This document shows, one piece after another, positions 8,092-16,512 of a stretch of DNA of 64,000 nucleotides. The position numbers and the translations under genes are program-made. Within the stretch, counting starts at the first letter, position 1; every line of letters begins with the position of its first letter. Source of the DNA: Nocardioides mangrovicus (GTDB taxonomy: Bacteria > Actinomycetota > Actinomycetes > Propionibacteriales > Nocardioidaceae); NCBI RefSeq assembly GCF_003674065.1, contig NZ_RDBE01000006.1:124001-188000 (forward strand), given 5' to 3'. A model generated the notes under the pieces. The model ran no database searches, had not been told where the DNA came from, and saw nothing but the letters and a program-made list of their open reading frames with translations.

Positions 8092-9464
8092 CCGCGTCGC
8101 ACCGCCTTGTCGTAGAGGGAGGGGAACCGCCCGGCCGGGTCGTAGCGACCCTTCACGGCGGCCAGGTTGGCGCCGTCGTAGAGCCGGTCGAAGGTCTCGG
8201 GGTCGTAGAAGGCCTCGGAGTACAGGGACTTGTGGCCGCCCAGGTCGTGCACCTCGGCCTCGATCGCGCGGTTGCGCGGGGCGTCGTCGGCCTCGGGGCC
8301 CACGTGGACGGTGCCCCAGAACCCTGCGTTGACGTAGGTACGGCCGCGCTCCAGCGGGTAGGTGGGCCACGTGGTCTCGCCGCGCAACCGCAGCGGGCAC
8401 AGCCACACCGGGCGCATCCCGACGTGCTCGTCGAACCAGGCCAGGAACTCCCCCAGCCGCTCGACGGGGACCTCGATGTCCTGCACCACGCGCTCGCGCC
8501 GCGGCCGGCCGGCGCGGCGGTCGAGCCGGTCGGCGATGTCGAAGCGCTGGTCCAGGCCCAGCAGCCGGTGGTAGACGTCGCTGCGCCGCCAGCGCCGCGG
8601 CCACACCCGGCGCAGGTAGGGGTTCTGCGCGCCGAACGCGCCGGAGCACCAGAACCAGTCGGTGTCCCAGCGCCACAGGTAGTCGTACGGCGTGAGGAGG
8701 TCGCTCTCGCGCTCGCGGATGCTGCGGAAGTAGATCTGCTGGCCGGCGTAGTCGCTGGTGGGTGCGCCGTCGCGCGCGGGCAGCCAGGTGGCCAGCGTCA
8801 GGTACGCCTCGCCCGGCTCGAAGGCGACGCCGTCCATGCCGTCGACGTGCTGGCCGTCGTACTCGCCGGTCTCGACGATCTGCTCGATCGTCTTGCCCAG
8901 CAGGCCGATGTCGTCGAACCGCACGTGACGCAGCCCCACCAGCGCGCCGATCGGCTCCAGCTCGATGCGCAGCCGGGTGGCGTAGCCGAGCGAGCCGTAG
9001 GAGTTCGGGAAGGTGGCGAACAGGTCGGCGTGCTCGTTCGTGGCGGTGGCCGTGACCACCTCGCCGGTGCCGGTGAACACGTCCATCTCCAGCACCGACT
9101 CGTGCGGCAGGCCGTTGCGGAAGCTGGTGGACTCGATGCCCAGGCCGGTGACCGCGCCGCCGAGGGTGATGGTGCGCAGCTGCGGCACCACCAGCGGGAT
9201 CAGCCCGTGCTCGAGGGTGACGTCGCACAGGTCCTCGTAGGTGCACATGCCCTGCACGTCGGCCGTGCGGTTCGCGGCGTCGACGCTGATGACCCCGGCG
9301 AGCCCTGCGACGTCGAGGCCGGGAGCGTCGCTGTCGGCCCGCGGCCGGAACAGGTTCGAGGTCCGCTTCGCCAGCCGCACCCGGCGCTCGGCCGGGATCG
9401 CGGCGTAGGAGGCGCTGAGTCGTTCGACCGCGCGGTCGTGCGCCTGCTGCCCGACGAGCCCCAT
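8088..9464 (-). CDS. tmsA: FAD-binding oxidoreductase, TmsA-like
   Basis: A 458-aa flavoprotein with a PCMH-type FAD domain in the first third (GVISVDAANRTADVQG, then LRTITLGGAVTGLGIE around residues 95-112). The rest resembles the sterol-reductase/DprE-like oxidoreductases. It is translationally coupled to the downstream methyltransferase, the arrangement known for tuberculostearate synthesis, where the flavoprotein uses NAD(P)H to reduce the 10-methylene intermediate. The gene starts 27 bp after the stop-side neighbour encoding the cytidine-deaminase-like protein, so the three probably form one operon. Confidence 0.75.
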   Translation of the reverse strand: MGLVGQQAHDRAVERLSASYAAIPAERRVRLAKRTSNLFRPRADSDAPGLDVAGLAGVISVDAANRTADVQGMCTYEDLCDVTLEHGLIPLVVPQLRTITLGGAVTGLGIESTSFRNGLPHESVLEMDVFTGTGEVVTATATNEHADLFATFPNSYGSLGYATRLRIELEPIGALVGLRHVRFDDIGLLGKTIEQIVETGEYDGQHVDGMDGVAFEPGEAYLTLATWLPARDGAPTSDYAGQQIYFRSIRERESDLLTPYDYLWRWDTDWFWCSGAFGAQNPYLRRVWPRRWRRSDVYHRLLGLDQRFDIADRLDRRAGRPRRERVVQDIEVPVERLGEFLAWFDEHVGMRPVWLCPLRLRGETTWPTYPLERGRTYVNAGFWGTVHVGPEADDAPRNRAIEAEVHDLGGHKSLYSEAFYDPETFDRLYDGANLAAVKGRYDPAGRFPSLYDKAVRRG

Positions 9465-9491
9465 ACCCGCAGGCTATAACTCCTCGCGCCC

Positions 9492-9836
9492 TCAGGTGGA
9501 GAGGGTCTCCGCCACACTCCCGCGGGGGTCTGCTCGGTGCACAGCGACGCCCTCGCCGCCGAGATCGCGCACCGCCGCCAGGTCGTTCTCGGCCACGGCG
9601 TCGGCGTCGGTGAGCACCACCACCGCCTCCACCCCCGCAGCCCCCGAGGCCACGGCCATCGCCAGCGCCACGCCCACCGCGCTGACCTGCAGGTGCGCCA
9701 AGTCGACCGTCGCCGCGGCGTACGTGCGCCCGTCGAGGTCGCGCAGCGCCGCCCCCTCCGCCGCCTGCGTCCGCGCCCGAGTCGCCCGGGCCAACGTCAC
9801 CAGCTTCTGATCCTCGGGGTCGCTCAGCTCGGGCAC
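9492..9836 (-). CDS. Cytidine-deaminase-like protein lacking zinc ligands
   Basis: A 114-aa protein that resembles the small cytidine-deaminase-fold proteins found near era in actinobacteria (LDGRTYAAATVDL followed by a helical ALAMAVASGA). It contains no cysteine at all, so the catalytic H/C-A-E...P-C-x-x-C zinc site is absent; I infer it is not an active deaminase. I chose GTG 9836 because a GTG at 9866 would place the start inside a 21-bp hairpin. It lies between the ClC gene and tmsA. Function unknown. Confidence 0.6.
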   Translation of the reverse strand: MPELSDPEDQKLVTLARATRARTQAAEGAALRDLDGRTYAAATVDLAHLQVSAVGVALAMAVASGAAGVEAVVVLTDADAVAENDLAAVRDLGGEGVAVHRADPRGSVAETLST

Positions 9837-9846
9837 GCCGCGAGGG

Positions 9847-9906
9847 TAGTCCAGACCGAGTAGCACCAGTGCGCAGGCCGAGATCGGTGCTACTCGGTCT
9901 GGACTA
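9847..9906. terminator. 21-bp perfect inverted repeat (probable terminator or operator)
   Basis: Arms 9847-9867 and 9886-9906 are perfectly complementary over 21 bp, with an 18-nt loop. The arms begin TAGTCC and end GGACTA. The element follows the ClC stop codon by 5 bp and precedes the cytidine-deaminase-like gene. It would form a very stable RNA hairpin, but no T-tract follows on either strand. A similar long hairpin with TAGTC ends lies at 11761-11819. Confidence 0.65.
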
Positions 9907-9911
9907 GGCGC

Positions 9912-11279
9912 TCAGGCGGTGGCGGGGAGGTCGCTGGGCTGCTCGAGATCGATGCCACGGCGCAACAGCTTGCGGGTGTAGACGGTGTCGGCGGAGACGA
10001 GGTGGCTGGCGCCGGTGGCCAGCACGATGGCCAGCATCATCGGCAAGATGATCGAGTACTCGCCGGTCAGCTCGAAGAGGATGACGACCGCCGTGACCGG
10101 GGCGCGCGCGGCGCCGGCGAACACGGCTCCCATCCCGATCAGCGCGTACGCCCCCGCCGGGCCGGCGCCTGGGTCGACGGCGTGCACCAGCTCACCGAAG
10201 GCCGCGCCGAGCATCGCCCCGCAGAACAGGCTGGGCGCGAAGACGCCGCCGGAGCCGCCGATGCCGATCGTGAGGCTGCAGGCGAGCATCTTGCCGGCCA
10301 GCAGCACGAGAAGGAAGCCCACCGCGTAGCGACCGTCGACGGCGTCGCCCAGCACCGGGTACCCCACCCCGTACAGCTGCGGCAGCGCCAGCAGCACCAC
10401 GCCGAGCGCGAGCCCGCCGACGCCCGGACGCAGCCACTCGGGGCCGCGGGTGCGGTGCCAGATCCAGTCGCAGACGTCTTCGACGAGGTAGAGGAACCGT
10501 GAGAAGCAGACGCCCACCACGCCCGCCACGACACCGAGTACCGCGACGAGCGCGTACTGCGTCAGGTGGGTGACCTCGAAGCCCGGCAGGGACAGGAACG
10601 GCTCGTCGCCGAGCACCGCTCGGCCGGTGACGCTGGCCGTGACCGAGGAGACGGCCACCATCCCGAACGACTCGGCGTTCCAGCGACGCAGCACCAGCTC
10701 CATCGCGAAGAAGACGCCGGCCAGCGGGGCGTTGAACGTGGCGGCGATCCCGCCGGCGGCCCCGCAGGCGACGAGCAGGCGAAGCCGCGCGGTGTCGAGC
10801 CGGAGCATCTGACCGAGTGAGGACCCCAGTGCCGACCCGATCTGGACGATCGGACCCTCCCGGCCCACCGAGCCGCCGCCGCCGATGCACAGGGCGCTGG
10901 CCAGCGACTTCACCAGCGCGACCTGCGGGCGGATACGGCCACCGTTGCGGGCTACGGCGAGCATCACCTCGGGCACGCCGTGGCCACGGGCCTCGGGCGC
11001 GAAGCGCGTGACCAGCGGCCCGTAGACCAGCCCCGCCACCACCGGCGCGACCAGCACGAAGAAGGGGCCCAGCCACGGCACCAGCGGGTTGGCGGAGTGG
11101 CCGGCGCCGGCGTAGTCGGCGTGCCCGGAGAGCAGTCGGGTGAGCCCCAGGACCAGGTAGCGGAACACGATCGCGCCGGCGCCGGCACCGAGGCCGACCA
11201 GCAGCGCGAGCAGCAGCAGCCGGACCTGCCCCGGGCCGACGCTGCGGACGTGACGGACCTTCGTGGGGATGCGATGCAC
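9912..11279 (-). CDS. ClC-family chloride channel/transporter
   Basis: A 455-aa polytopic membrane protein. The ClC signature GGGGSVGREGP (gating Glu at about residue 141), the later GSGGVFAPSL and the G-(M)-GAVFAGAARAP motif are all present. In an eye alignment with the E. coli antiporter, the internal proton-transfer Glu pair in FIIEEM appears here as FFAMEL, so only one Glu is kept. No cytoplasmic CBS domains. GTG 11279 is preferred over TTG 11294, because the latter lies inside a repeat that looks like the operator shared with the divergent MarR gene. Anion homeostasis is the likely role. Confidence 0.88.
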   Translation of the reverse strand: MHRIPTKVRHVRSVGPGQVRLLLLALLVGLGAGAGAIVFRYLVLGLTRLLSGHADYAGAGHSANPLVPWLGPFFVLVAPVVAGLVYGPLVTRFAPEARGHGVPEVMLAVARNGGRIRPQVALVKSLASALCIGGGGSVGREGPIVQIGSALGSSLGQMLRLDTARLRLLVACGAAGGIAATFNAPLAGVFFAMELVLRRWNAESFGMVAVSSVTASVTGRAVLGDEPFLSLPGFEVTHLTQYALVAVLGVVAGVVGVCFSRFLYLVEDVCDWIWHRTRGPEWLRPGVGGLALGVVLLALPQLYGVGYPVLGDAVDGRYAVGFLLVLLAGKMLACSLTIGIGGSGGVFAPSLFCGAMLGAAFGELVHAVDPGAGPAGAYALIGMGAVFAGAARAPVTAVVILFELTGEYSIILPMMLAIVLATGASHLVSADTVYTRKLLRRGIDLEQPSDLPATA

Positions 11280-11281
11280 GC

Positions 11282-11311
11282 TTGCAGTATGCAACAGTTG
11301 CAGCTATGCAA
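11282..11311. promoter_or_regulatory. Putative MarR operator: two TTGCA-N-TGCAA palindromes
   Basis: Two imperfect copies of one palindrome, TTGCAGTATGCAA (11282-11294) and TTGCAGCTATGCAA (11298-11311), lie between the divergent ClC and marR-like genes. TTGCA/TGCAA half sites are a common MarR recognition form. The second copy overlaps the marR start codon, so binding would block both promoters or translation starts (inference). Confidence 0.6.
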
Positions 11312-11740
11312 GCGAATCAGCATGAGGCGGTCGACGCCCTGCTCGACGCCTCACGCGCTCTGGTGGCGGTCTCGGCCCGCTCGATCGCGGACTCGACGTC
11401 GATGACGCTCCCCCAGTTCCGGATGCTCGTCGTGCTCACCGACGGGCCACGCCGACTGGTCGACCTCGCCGCGGCACTGGACGTCGTCCCCTCCACCGCA
11501 GCCCGGATGGTCGACCGGCTCGAGGAGGCGGGCCTGGTCGACCGCAGCATCCCGCCCGAGAACCGCCGCGAGACCCGGCTGGCCCTGACCCCGGCCGGCA
11601 AGCGCATCGTGACCAAGATCAGCAACCGCCGTCGCCGCGACCTGACCGCCGTCGTCGAACGCCTCACCGAGGAGCAGACCGCCGAGCTCACCCGGTCGAT
11701 GCGGCTGTTCGCCGACATCGCGGCCGAGCTGTGGTCGTGA
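11306..11740 (+). CDS. MarR-family transcriptional regulator
   Basis: A 144-aa winged-helix repressor: N-terminal dimer helix, then the DNA-binding helix-turn-helix LVDLAAALDVVPSTAARMVDRLEEAGLV at about residues 51-78, and the wing with ENRRETRLALTPAG. The ATG at 11306 is chosen; TTG 11282 would lie in the operator. It is divergent from the ClC gene with 26 bp between starts and probably represses itself and that transporter. The inducing ligand is not evident. Confidence 0.85.
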   Translation: MQANQHEAVDALLDASRALVAVSARSIADSTSMTLPQFRMLVVLTDGPRRLVDLAAALDVVPSTAARMVDRLEEAGLVDRSIPPENRRETRLALTPAGKRIVTKISNRRRRDLTAVVERLTEEQTAELTRSMRLFADIAAELWS

Positions 11741-11760
11741 GGCCGCCCCGCCCGGCGGCG

Positions 11761-11819
11761 TAGTCCGAGACGAAATGGCTGTCGATCGGCCTGATCGACA
11801 GCCATTTCGTCTCTGACTA
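11761..11819. terminator. Bidirectional hairpin terminator with 27-bp stem
   Basis: Arms 11761-11787 and 11793-11819 pair over 27 positions with one mismatch (11766/11814) around a 5-nt loop; the inner 21 bp are perfect (GAGACGAAATGGC...). The element lies between convergent marR-like and DUF1801 genes, and its right end includes the stop codon of the latter. It has no T-tract, but the stem is long and symmetric enough to act in both directions. Confidence 0.7.
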
Positions 11820-12254
11820 TCCCGCCACGGCGCGCTTGACCAGTTTCTCCAGCTCCGCCAGGACGGCCTCCGAGGTGCTGGTGACGGCGTACTCGGTGGG
11901 CCACAGGTCGCCGTCGTCGAGGGAGGCGGTGTCGTTGAAGCCGAAGGTGGAGTAGCGGGCACCGAACTTGGCGGAGTGCTTGTAGAAGCAGACCACCTTG
12001 TCTGCAGCGTTCGCGTAGGCCGGCATCCCGTACCAGGTCTTCGGGCGCAGGCCCTGGGCGACGTCGGTGACGATGGCGTGGATGCGCTCGCCGATGGCGC
12101 GGTCGAGGCCCTCCATCTTCTCGATCGCCTCGAGGCAGGCCTCGGCCTCCTCGGCCTTCTTCTTCCCGCCGCGGCCGGAGGACTGCAGCTCCTCGGTGCG
12201 CGCCTTCATGGCCTCGCGCTCCTCGGCGGTGAACCCGGACTTGCTGCTGGGCAT
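11817..12254 (-). CDS. DUF1801-type (YdhG-like) protein
   Basis: A 145-aa cytosolic protein. The core IVTDVAQGLRPKTWYGMPAY and VVCFYKHSAKFGARYSTFGF match the DUF1801/YdhG fold, some members of which are described as iron chaperones. A charged, Lys/Glu-rich N-terminal third (residues 1-45) precedes it. The stop codon is embedded in the terminator hairpin shared with marR. The gene probably has its own promoter in the 52-bp gap before corC. Function in this organism unknown. Confidence 0.72.
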   Translation of the reverse strand: MPSSKSGFTAEEREAMKARTEELQSSGRGGKKKAEEAEACLEAIEKMEGLDRAIGERIHAIVTDVAQGLRPKTWYGMPAYANAADKVVCFYKHSAKFGARYSTFGFNDTASLDDGDLWPTEYAVTSTSEAVLAELEKLVKRAVAG

Positions 12255-12306
12255 CGTGACTCCTGTCGGTGGGTGCGTCGTGTCGTGAGGATGACGTGCG
12301 AGGTCG

Positions 12307-13608
12307 TCAGGATGTGACAGGGCGGATCGACACCGTGCCGATCCGGTTGCGACGGCCGGCGGCCTGCTCGGCCTCGAAGATCAGGCCGTCGATGACCACG
12401 ATCGAGCCGGGGATCGGCACCTTGCCCAGGTGCTTGGCCATCAGACCTCCCACCGAGTCGATCTCGTCGTCGACGATCCGCACCCCCACGACGTCCTCGA
12501 GGTCGTCGACCGGGAAGCGCGAGGGCAGCCGCACGGTGCCGTCCGGCAGCCGCTCGACCTCCTCGGCGGCCGGGTCGTACTCGTCGACGATCTCGCCGAC
12601 GATCTCCTCCAAGATGTCCTCGATGGTCACCACGCCCGCGGTGCCGCCGTACTCGTCGACCACGACGGCGATGTGGCGACGGTCGGCCTGCATCTCGCGC
12701 AGCAGGTCGTCGACCGGCTTGGTGTCGGGCACCCACAGCACCGGCCGCATCACCGACTCGACCTTCTCCTTGGCCTCGGCCTCGTGCCGGTCGAAGACCC
12801 GGCGCGAGAGGTCCTTGAGGTAGGCGAAGCCGACCACGTCGTCCAGGTCGTCCTCGACGACCGGGATCCGGGAGTAGCCGCTGCGCAGCAGCAGCGACAT
12901 CGCCTGCCGCAGCGTCTTCGTGCGCTCGATGTAGACGACGTCGGTGCGCGGCACCATCACCTCGCGGGCGATGGTGTCGCCGAGCTCGAAGACCGACTGG
13001 ATCATCCGCTGCTCGCCGACCTCCACCAGCCCCGAGGCCTCGGCCAGGTCGACCAGCTCGCGCAGCTCGGCCTCGGAGGCGAACGGGCCCTCGCGGAAGC
13101 CTCGGCCGGGCGTGAGGGCGTTGCCGATGAGGATGAGCAGCCGCGGTACCGGTCCCAGCACCCGGGTCAGCCAGATCAGGGCGCCGGCCGAGAGCAGCGC
13201 GACGGTCTCCGCGTGCTGGCGGCCCAGCGTGCGGGGCGCGACCCCGATGAAGACGAACGAGATGACGAGCATGACGGCGATGGAGACCACCACCGACGGC
13301 CAGCGGTGGGTGACGACGCTGGTCTCGTCGCCGCGGATCGAGCCCAGCAGGTCGAAGACGACGGCGGTGGCCAGCACGACGGCGCTGGTCTCGGCCAGCA
13401 GCCGCAGCAGCAGCAGCGTGGCCATCACCCGGGGCGGGTCGTCGACCACGGCCAGCAGCGCCCGCGAGCCCGGTCGCTTCTCCTCGGCCAGCTCGCTCGC
13501 CCGGGCGCGCGAGAAGCTCGACAGCGCGGCCTCGGCGCTGCTGAGGAGCCCGGCCACCACCACCAGTCCCACGACCAGGACCAGCAACCACAGGTTCTGC
13601 GCGGTCAC
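12307..13608 (-). CDS. CorC/HlyC-type CNNM transporter-like protein with CBS pair
   Basis: A 433-aa protein: DUF21/CNNM membrane domain with about four hydrophobic segments in residues 1-165, two CBS domains (MVPRTDVVYIERT and SVMRPVLWVPDTKPV), and a C-terminal CorC_HlyC transporter-associated domain ending near residue 425. CNNM proteins are linked to Mg2+ efflux or homeostasis. The GTG start lies 1 bp before the ybeY stop side, and ybeY-corC-phoH clustering is conserved in actinobacteria, so co-transcription is likely. Confidence 0.88.
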   Translation of the reverse strand: MTAQNLWLLVLVVGLVVVAGLLSSAEAALSSFSRARASELAEEKRPGSRALLAVVDDPPRVMATLLLLRLLAETSAVVLATAVVFDLLGSIRGDETSVVTHRWPSVVVSIAVMLVISFVFIGVAPRTLGRQHAETVALLSAGALIWLTRVLGPVPRLLILIGNALTPGRGFREGPFASEAELRELVDLAEASGLVEVGEQRMIQSVFELGDTIAREVMVPRTDVVYIERTKTLRQAMSLLLRSGYSRIPVVEDDLDDVVGFAYLKDLSRRVFDRHEAEAKEKVESVMRPVLWVPDTKPVDDLLREMQADRRHIAVVVDEYGGTAGVVTIEDILEEIVGEIVDEYDPAAEEVERLPDGTVRLPSRFPVDDLEDVVGVRIVDDEIDSVGGLMAKHLGKVPIPGSIVVIDGLIFEAEQAAGRRNRIGTVSIRPVTS

Positions 13609-13609
13609 G

Positions 13610-14080
13610 TCAGGGGCTGGCGTCGCCGGCCAGCTCGGTGCGCCACAGCTCGAGCAGCTTGTCTTGCAGGCCGAACATCTCCGCGTGCTCCTCGGGCAGC
13701 GCGTGGTCGTAGCCGAGCAGGTGCAGCAGGCCGTGGACGGTGAGCAGGTCCAGCTCCTCGGTGGTGGAGTGGCCGGCCGTCTCGGCCTGCCGCGCGGCGA
13801 CCGCCGGGCACAGCACCAGGTCGCCCAGCACGCCCTCCTCGGGCTCGGCGTCGACCAGGCCCGGACGCAGCTCGTCCATCGGGAAGGCGAGCACGTCGGT
13901 CGGGCCCTCCGCCTCCATCCAGCGTCCGTTGAGCTCGGCGATGGTGTCCTCGTCGACAGCGGTCACGCACAGCTCGGCCTGCGGGTGCACGCGCAGCTGG
14001 CCCATCACGAACCGGGCGAGCCGCTGGGTGCGGTGGGGGTCCAGGTCCAGCCCGGACTCGTTGAGGACCTCGATGCTCAT
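13610..14080 (-). CDS. ybeY: Endoribonuclease YbeY
   Basis: A 156-aa metalloprotein needed for 16S rRNA 3' maturation and ribosome quality control. The zinc-binding signature [11 protein letters not shown], fitting H-x3-H-x5-H, is complete at about residues 115-125. Normal length. It lies 31 bp after phoH and 1 bp before corC, the usual phoH-ybeY-corC operon. Confidence 0.93.
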   Translation of the reverse strand: MSIEVLNESGLDLDPHRTQRLARFVMGQLRVHPQAELCVTAVDEDTIAELNGRWMEAEGPTDVLAFPMDELRPGLVDAEPEEGVLGDLVLCPAVAARQAETAGHSTTEELDLLTVHGLLHLLGYDHALPEEHAEMFGLQDKLLELWRTELAGDASP

Positions 14081-14111
14081 CGGGTGACCACCTGGTCCTC
14101 GTCGCTGGTCC

Positions 14112-15134
<1,023 letters not shown>

Positions 15135-15231
15135 GGATGCCCGGGTGGGGGCCCTTCCTGGTGGGGCGGTGCGGCTCGCTCCATGCTACTGGCGCGCGCC
15201 GACAACCTCATCCGCGTTCTACGCTGGCCCC

Positions 15232-15480
15232 ATGACCGGCGGCCCCGAGCACGACGAGGAGCAGCGGGCGACCCGCGACTGGGGTCCGCACGAGCCCTTC
15301 GGCACCGAGGACGCCGCCCGCATCGGGCTGGACCGCAACACCCTGGAGGGCGCGCAGCTGGCGTTCTTCTCGCACCTGGACCCGCGCAAGCCCAGCCACA
15401 AGCTCGTGGCGTGGGTCGCACTGCTGCTCCTCGTCGGCTGGCCGCTGCTCGTGACCGTCATGCACCTGCTCGGTCACTGA
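15232..15480 (+). CDS. Small (82 aa) membrane protein
   Basis: Divergent from phoH with 97 bp between starts. Residues 1-55 are polar and acidic (DEEQRATRDWGPHEPF); residues 58-80 form one hydrophobic helix (LVAWVALLLLVGWPLLVTVM). It therefore looks like a tail-anchored or single-pass membrane protein. No family recognised. Coding is supported by ATG start, composition and a clean convergent neighbour. Confidence 0.65.
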   Translation: MTGGPEHDEEQRATRDWGPHEPFGTEDAARIGLDRNTLEGAQLAFFSHLDPRKPSHKLVAWVALLLLVGWPLLVTVMHLLGH

Positions 15481-15505
15481 GTGAATCGGCTCGGGGCAGG
15501 TCGGC

Positions 15506-16054
15506 TCAGGCCGTGACGTCGACCAGGAAGCCGCTCTGCAGCGTCGAGGCGACCTGCGAGAGCGAGATCCCCTTGTCCTGCAGCAGCTGACCGAGGTCGG
15601 CACCCTGCGAGAGCTGCGAGGACAGGTCGTCGGAGGTCGTGCCGAGCAGGCTGCTCAACGAGTCCAGCAGCTCGCTCTGCGAGGAGGTCAGGTTGCCGCT
15701 GAGCACGCCGCTGCCACCGGGCGGCGGACCCGGGGGCGGACCGGGCGGCGGACCCGACGGCCCACCGGTGCGCGAGGCGATGTTCTCGACCATGGAGTCA
15801 AGCTCGCTGGTGCCCTGCAGCTCCTGCGGCGCACCCGCCTTGAGGGCGGCGATCAGGTCGTCGTGGGAGACGCCCTTGTCCTTGGCGAGATCGTCGAGGC
15901 TGGTGCCGTTGGAGACGGCCTTCGCGATGTCGTCGGCGCTCATGTCGAGCAGCGACGAGACCGCGTCGTAGGGGCTCTTGCCCCGTTGCGTGTTCTGCGT
16001 CGCCAGCGTGCTCAGCGTGGAGCTGAGGCTGGAGACGGAGCTGATGCTGGTCAT
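15506..16054 (-). CDS. Ser-rich protein with duplicated helical motif and Pro/Gly hinge
   Basis: A 182-aa hypothetical protein; ATG 16054 is preferred to starts further upstream, which add a Cys/Arg-rich stretch unlike the rest. It contains two copies of one motif, DAVSSLLDMSADDI...TSLDDLAKDKGVS (about residues 31-63) and DSLSSLLGTTSDDL...ADLGQLLQDKGIS (about 135-168), separated by a PPPG repeat linker. The duplication suggests a two-lobed or self-associating protein. No signal peptide or transmembrane segment. Function unknown. Confidence 0.68.
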   Translation of the reverse strand: MTSISSVSSLSSTLSTLATQNTQRGKSPYDAVSSLLDMSADDIAKAVSNGTSLDDLAKDKGVSHDDLIAALKAGAPQELQGTSELDSMVENIASRTGGPSGPPPGPPPGPPPGGSGVLSGNLTSSQSELLDSLSSLLGTTSDDLSSQLSQGADLGQLLQDKGISLSQVASTLQSGFLVDVTA

Positions 16055-16161
16055 GTCGCTGGCATCGGCCTCGCCCTCGCACGACCTGAGCGGCGAGGCG
16101 GCTTTCACAGGCAGGACGCGCCATTCACAGGCTCTTGACGGCCTGCTGCCAGCCTGGCTCG

Positions 16162-16512
16162 TCAGCCGGGCGGCCACTCCAGCTGCCGGCCACCCAGCAG
16201 GTGCAGGTGGACGTGGAAGACCGTCTGGCCGGCCTCCGCTCCGGTGTTGAACACCAGCCGGTAGCCGGTGTCGAGACCCTCGGCCACCGCGACCTGACCG
16301 GCCGCCGAGACCACCGCCACCAGGCTCTCGGGGTCCTCCGCGGCCAGCTCCGCGGCGTTGCGGTGGTGGCTGCGGGGCACCACCAGCACGTGGGTGGGCG
16401 CCTGCGGGTTGACGTCGCGGAAGGCGACAGTGCGCTCGTCGGTGTGCACCACCTCGGCCGGCACGTCGCCGGCGACGATCTTGCAGAACAGGCAGTCCGG
16501 GTCGGTGCTCAC
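16162..16512 (-). CDS. HIT-family nucleotide-binding hydrolase
   Basis: A 116-aa histidine-triad protein. CLFCKI near the N-terminus supplies Zn-type cysteines, and the triad HVHLHLLGG lies near residue 104. HINT-type proteins hydrolyse purine nucleotide phosphoramidates. The GTG start overlaps the upstream kinase stop by GTGA. A HIT gene is regularly found near rsmE/phoH in actinobacteria, in agreement with its place here. Confidence 0.9.
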   Translation of the reverse strand: MSTDPDCLFCKIVAGDVPAEVVHTDERTVAFRDVNPQAPTHVLVVPRSHHRNAAELAAEDPESLVAVVSAAGQVAVAEGLDTGYRLVFNTGAEAGQTVFHVHLHLLGGRQLEWPPG

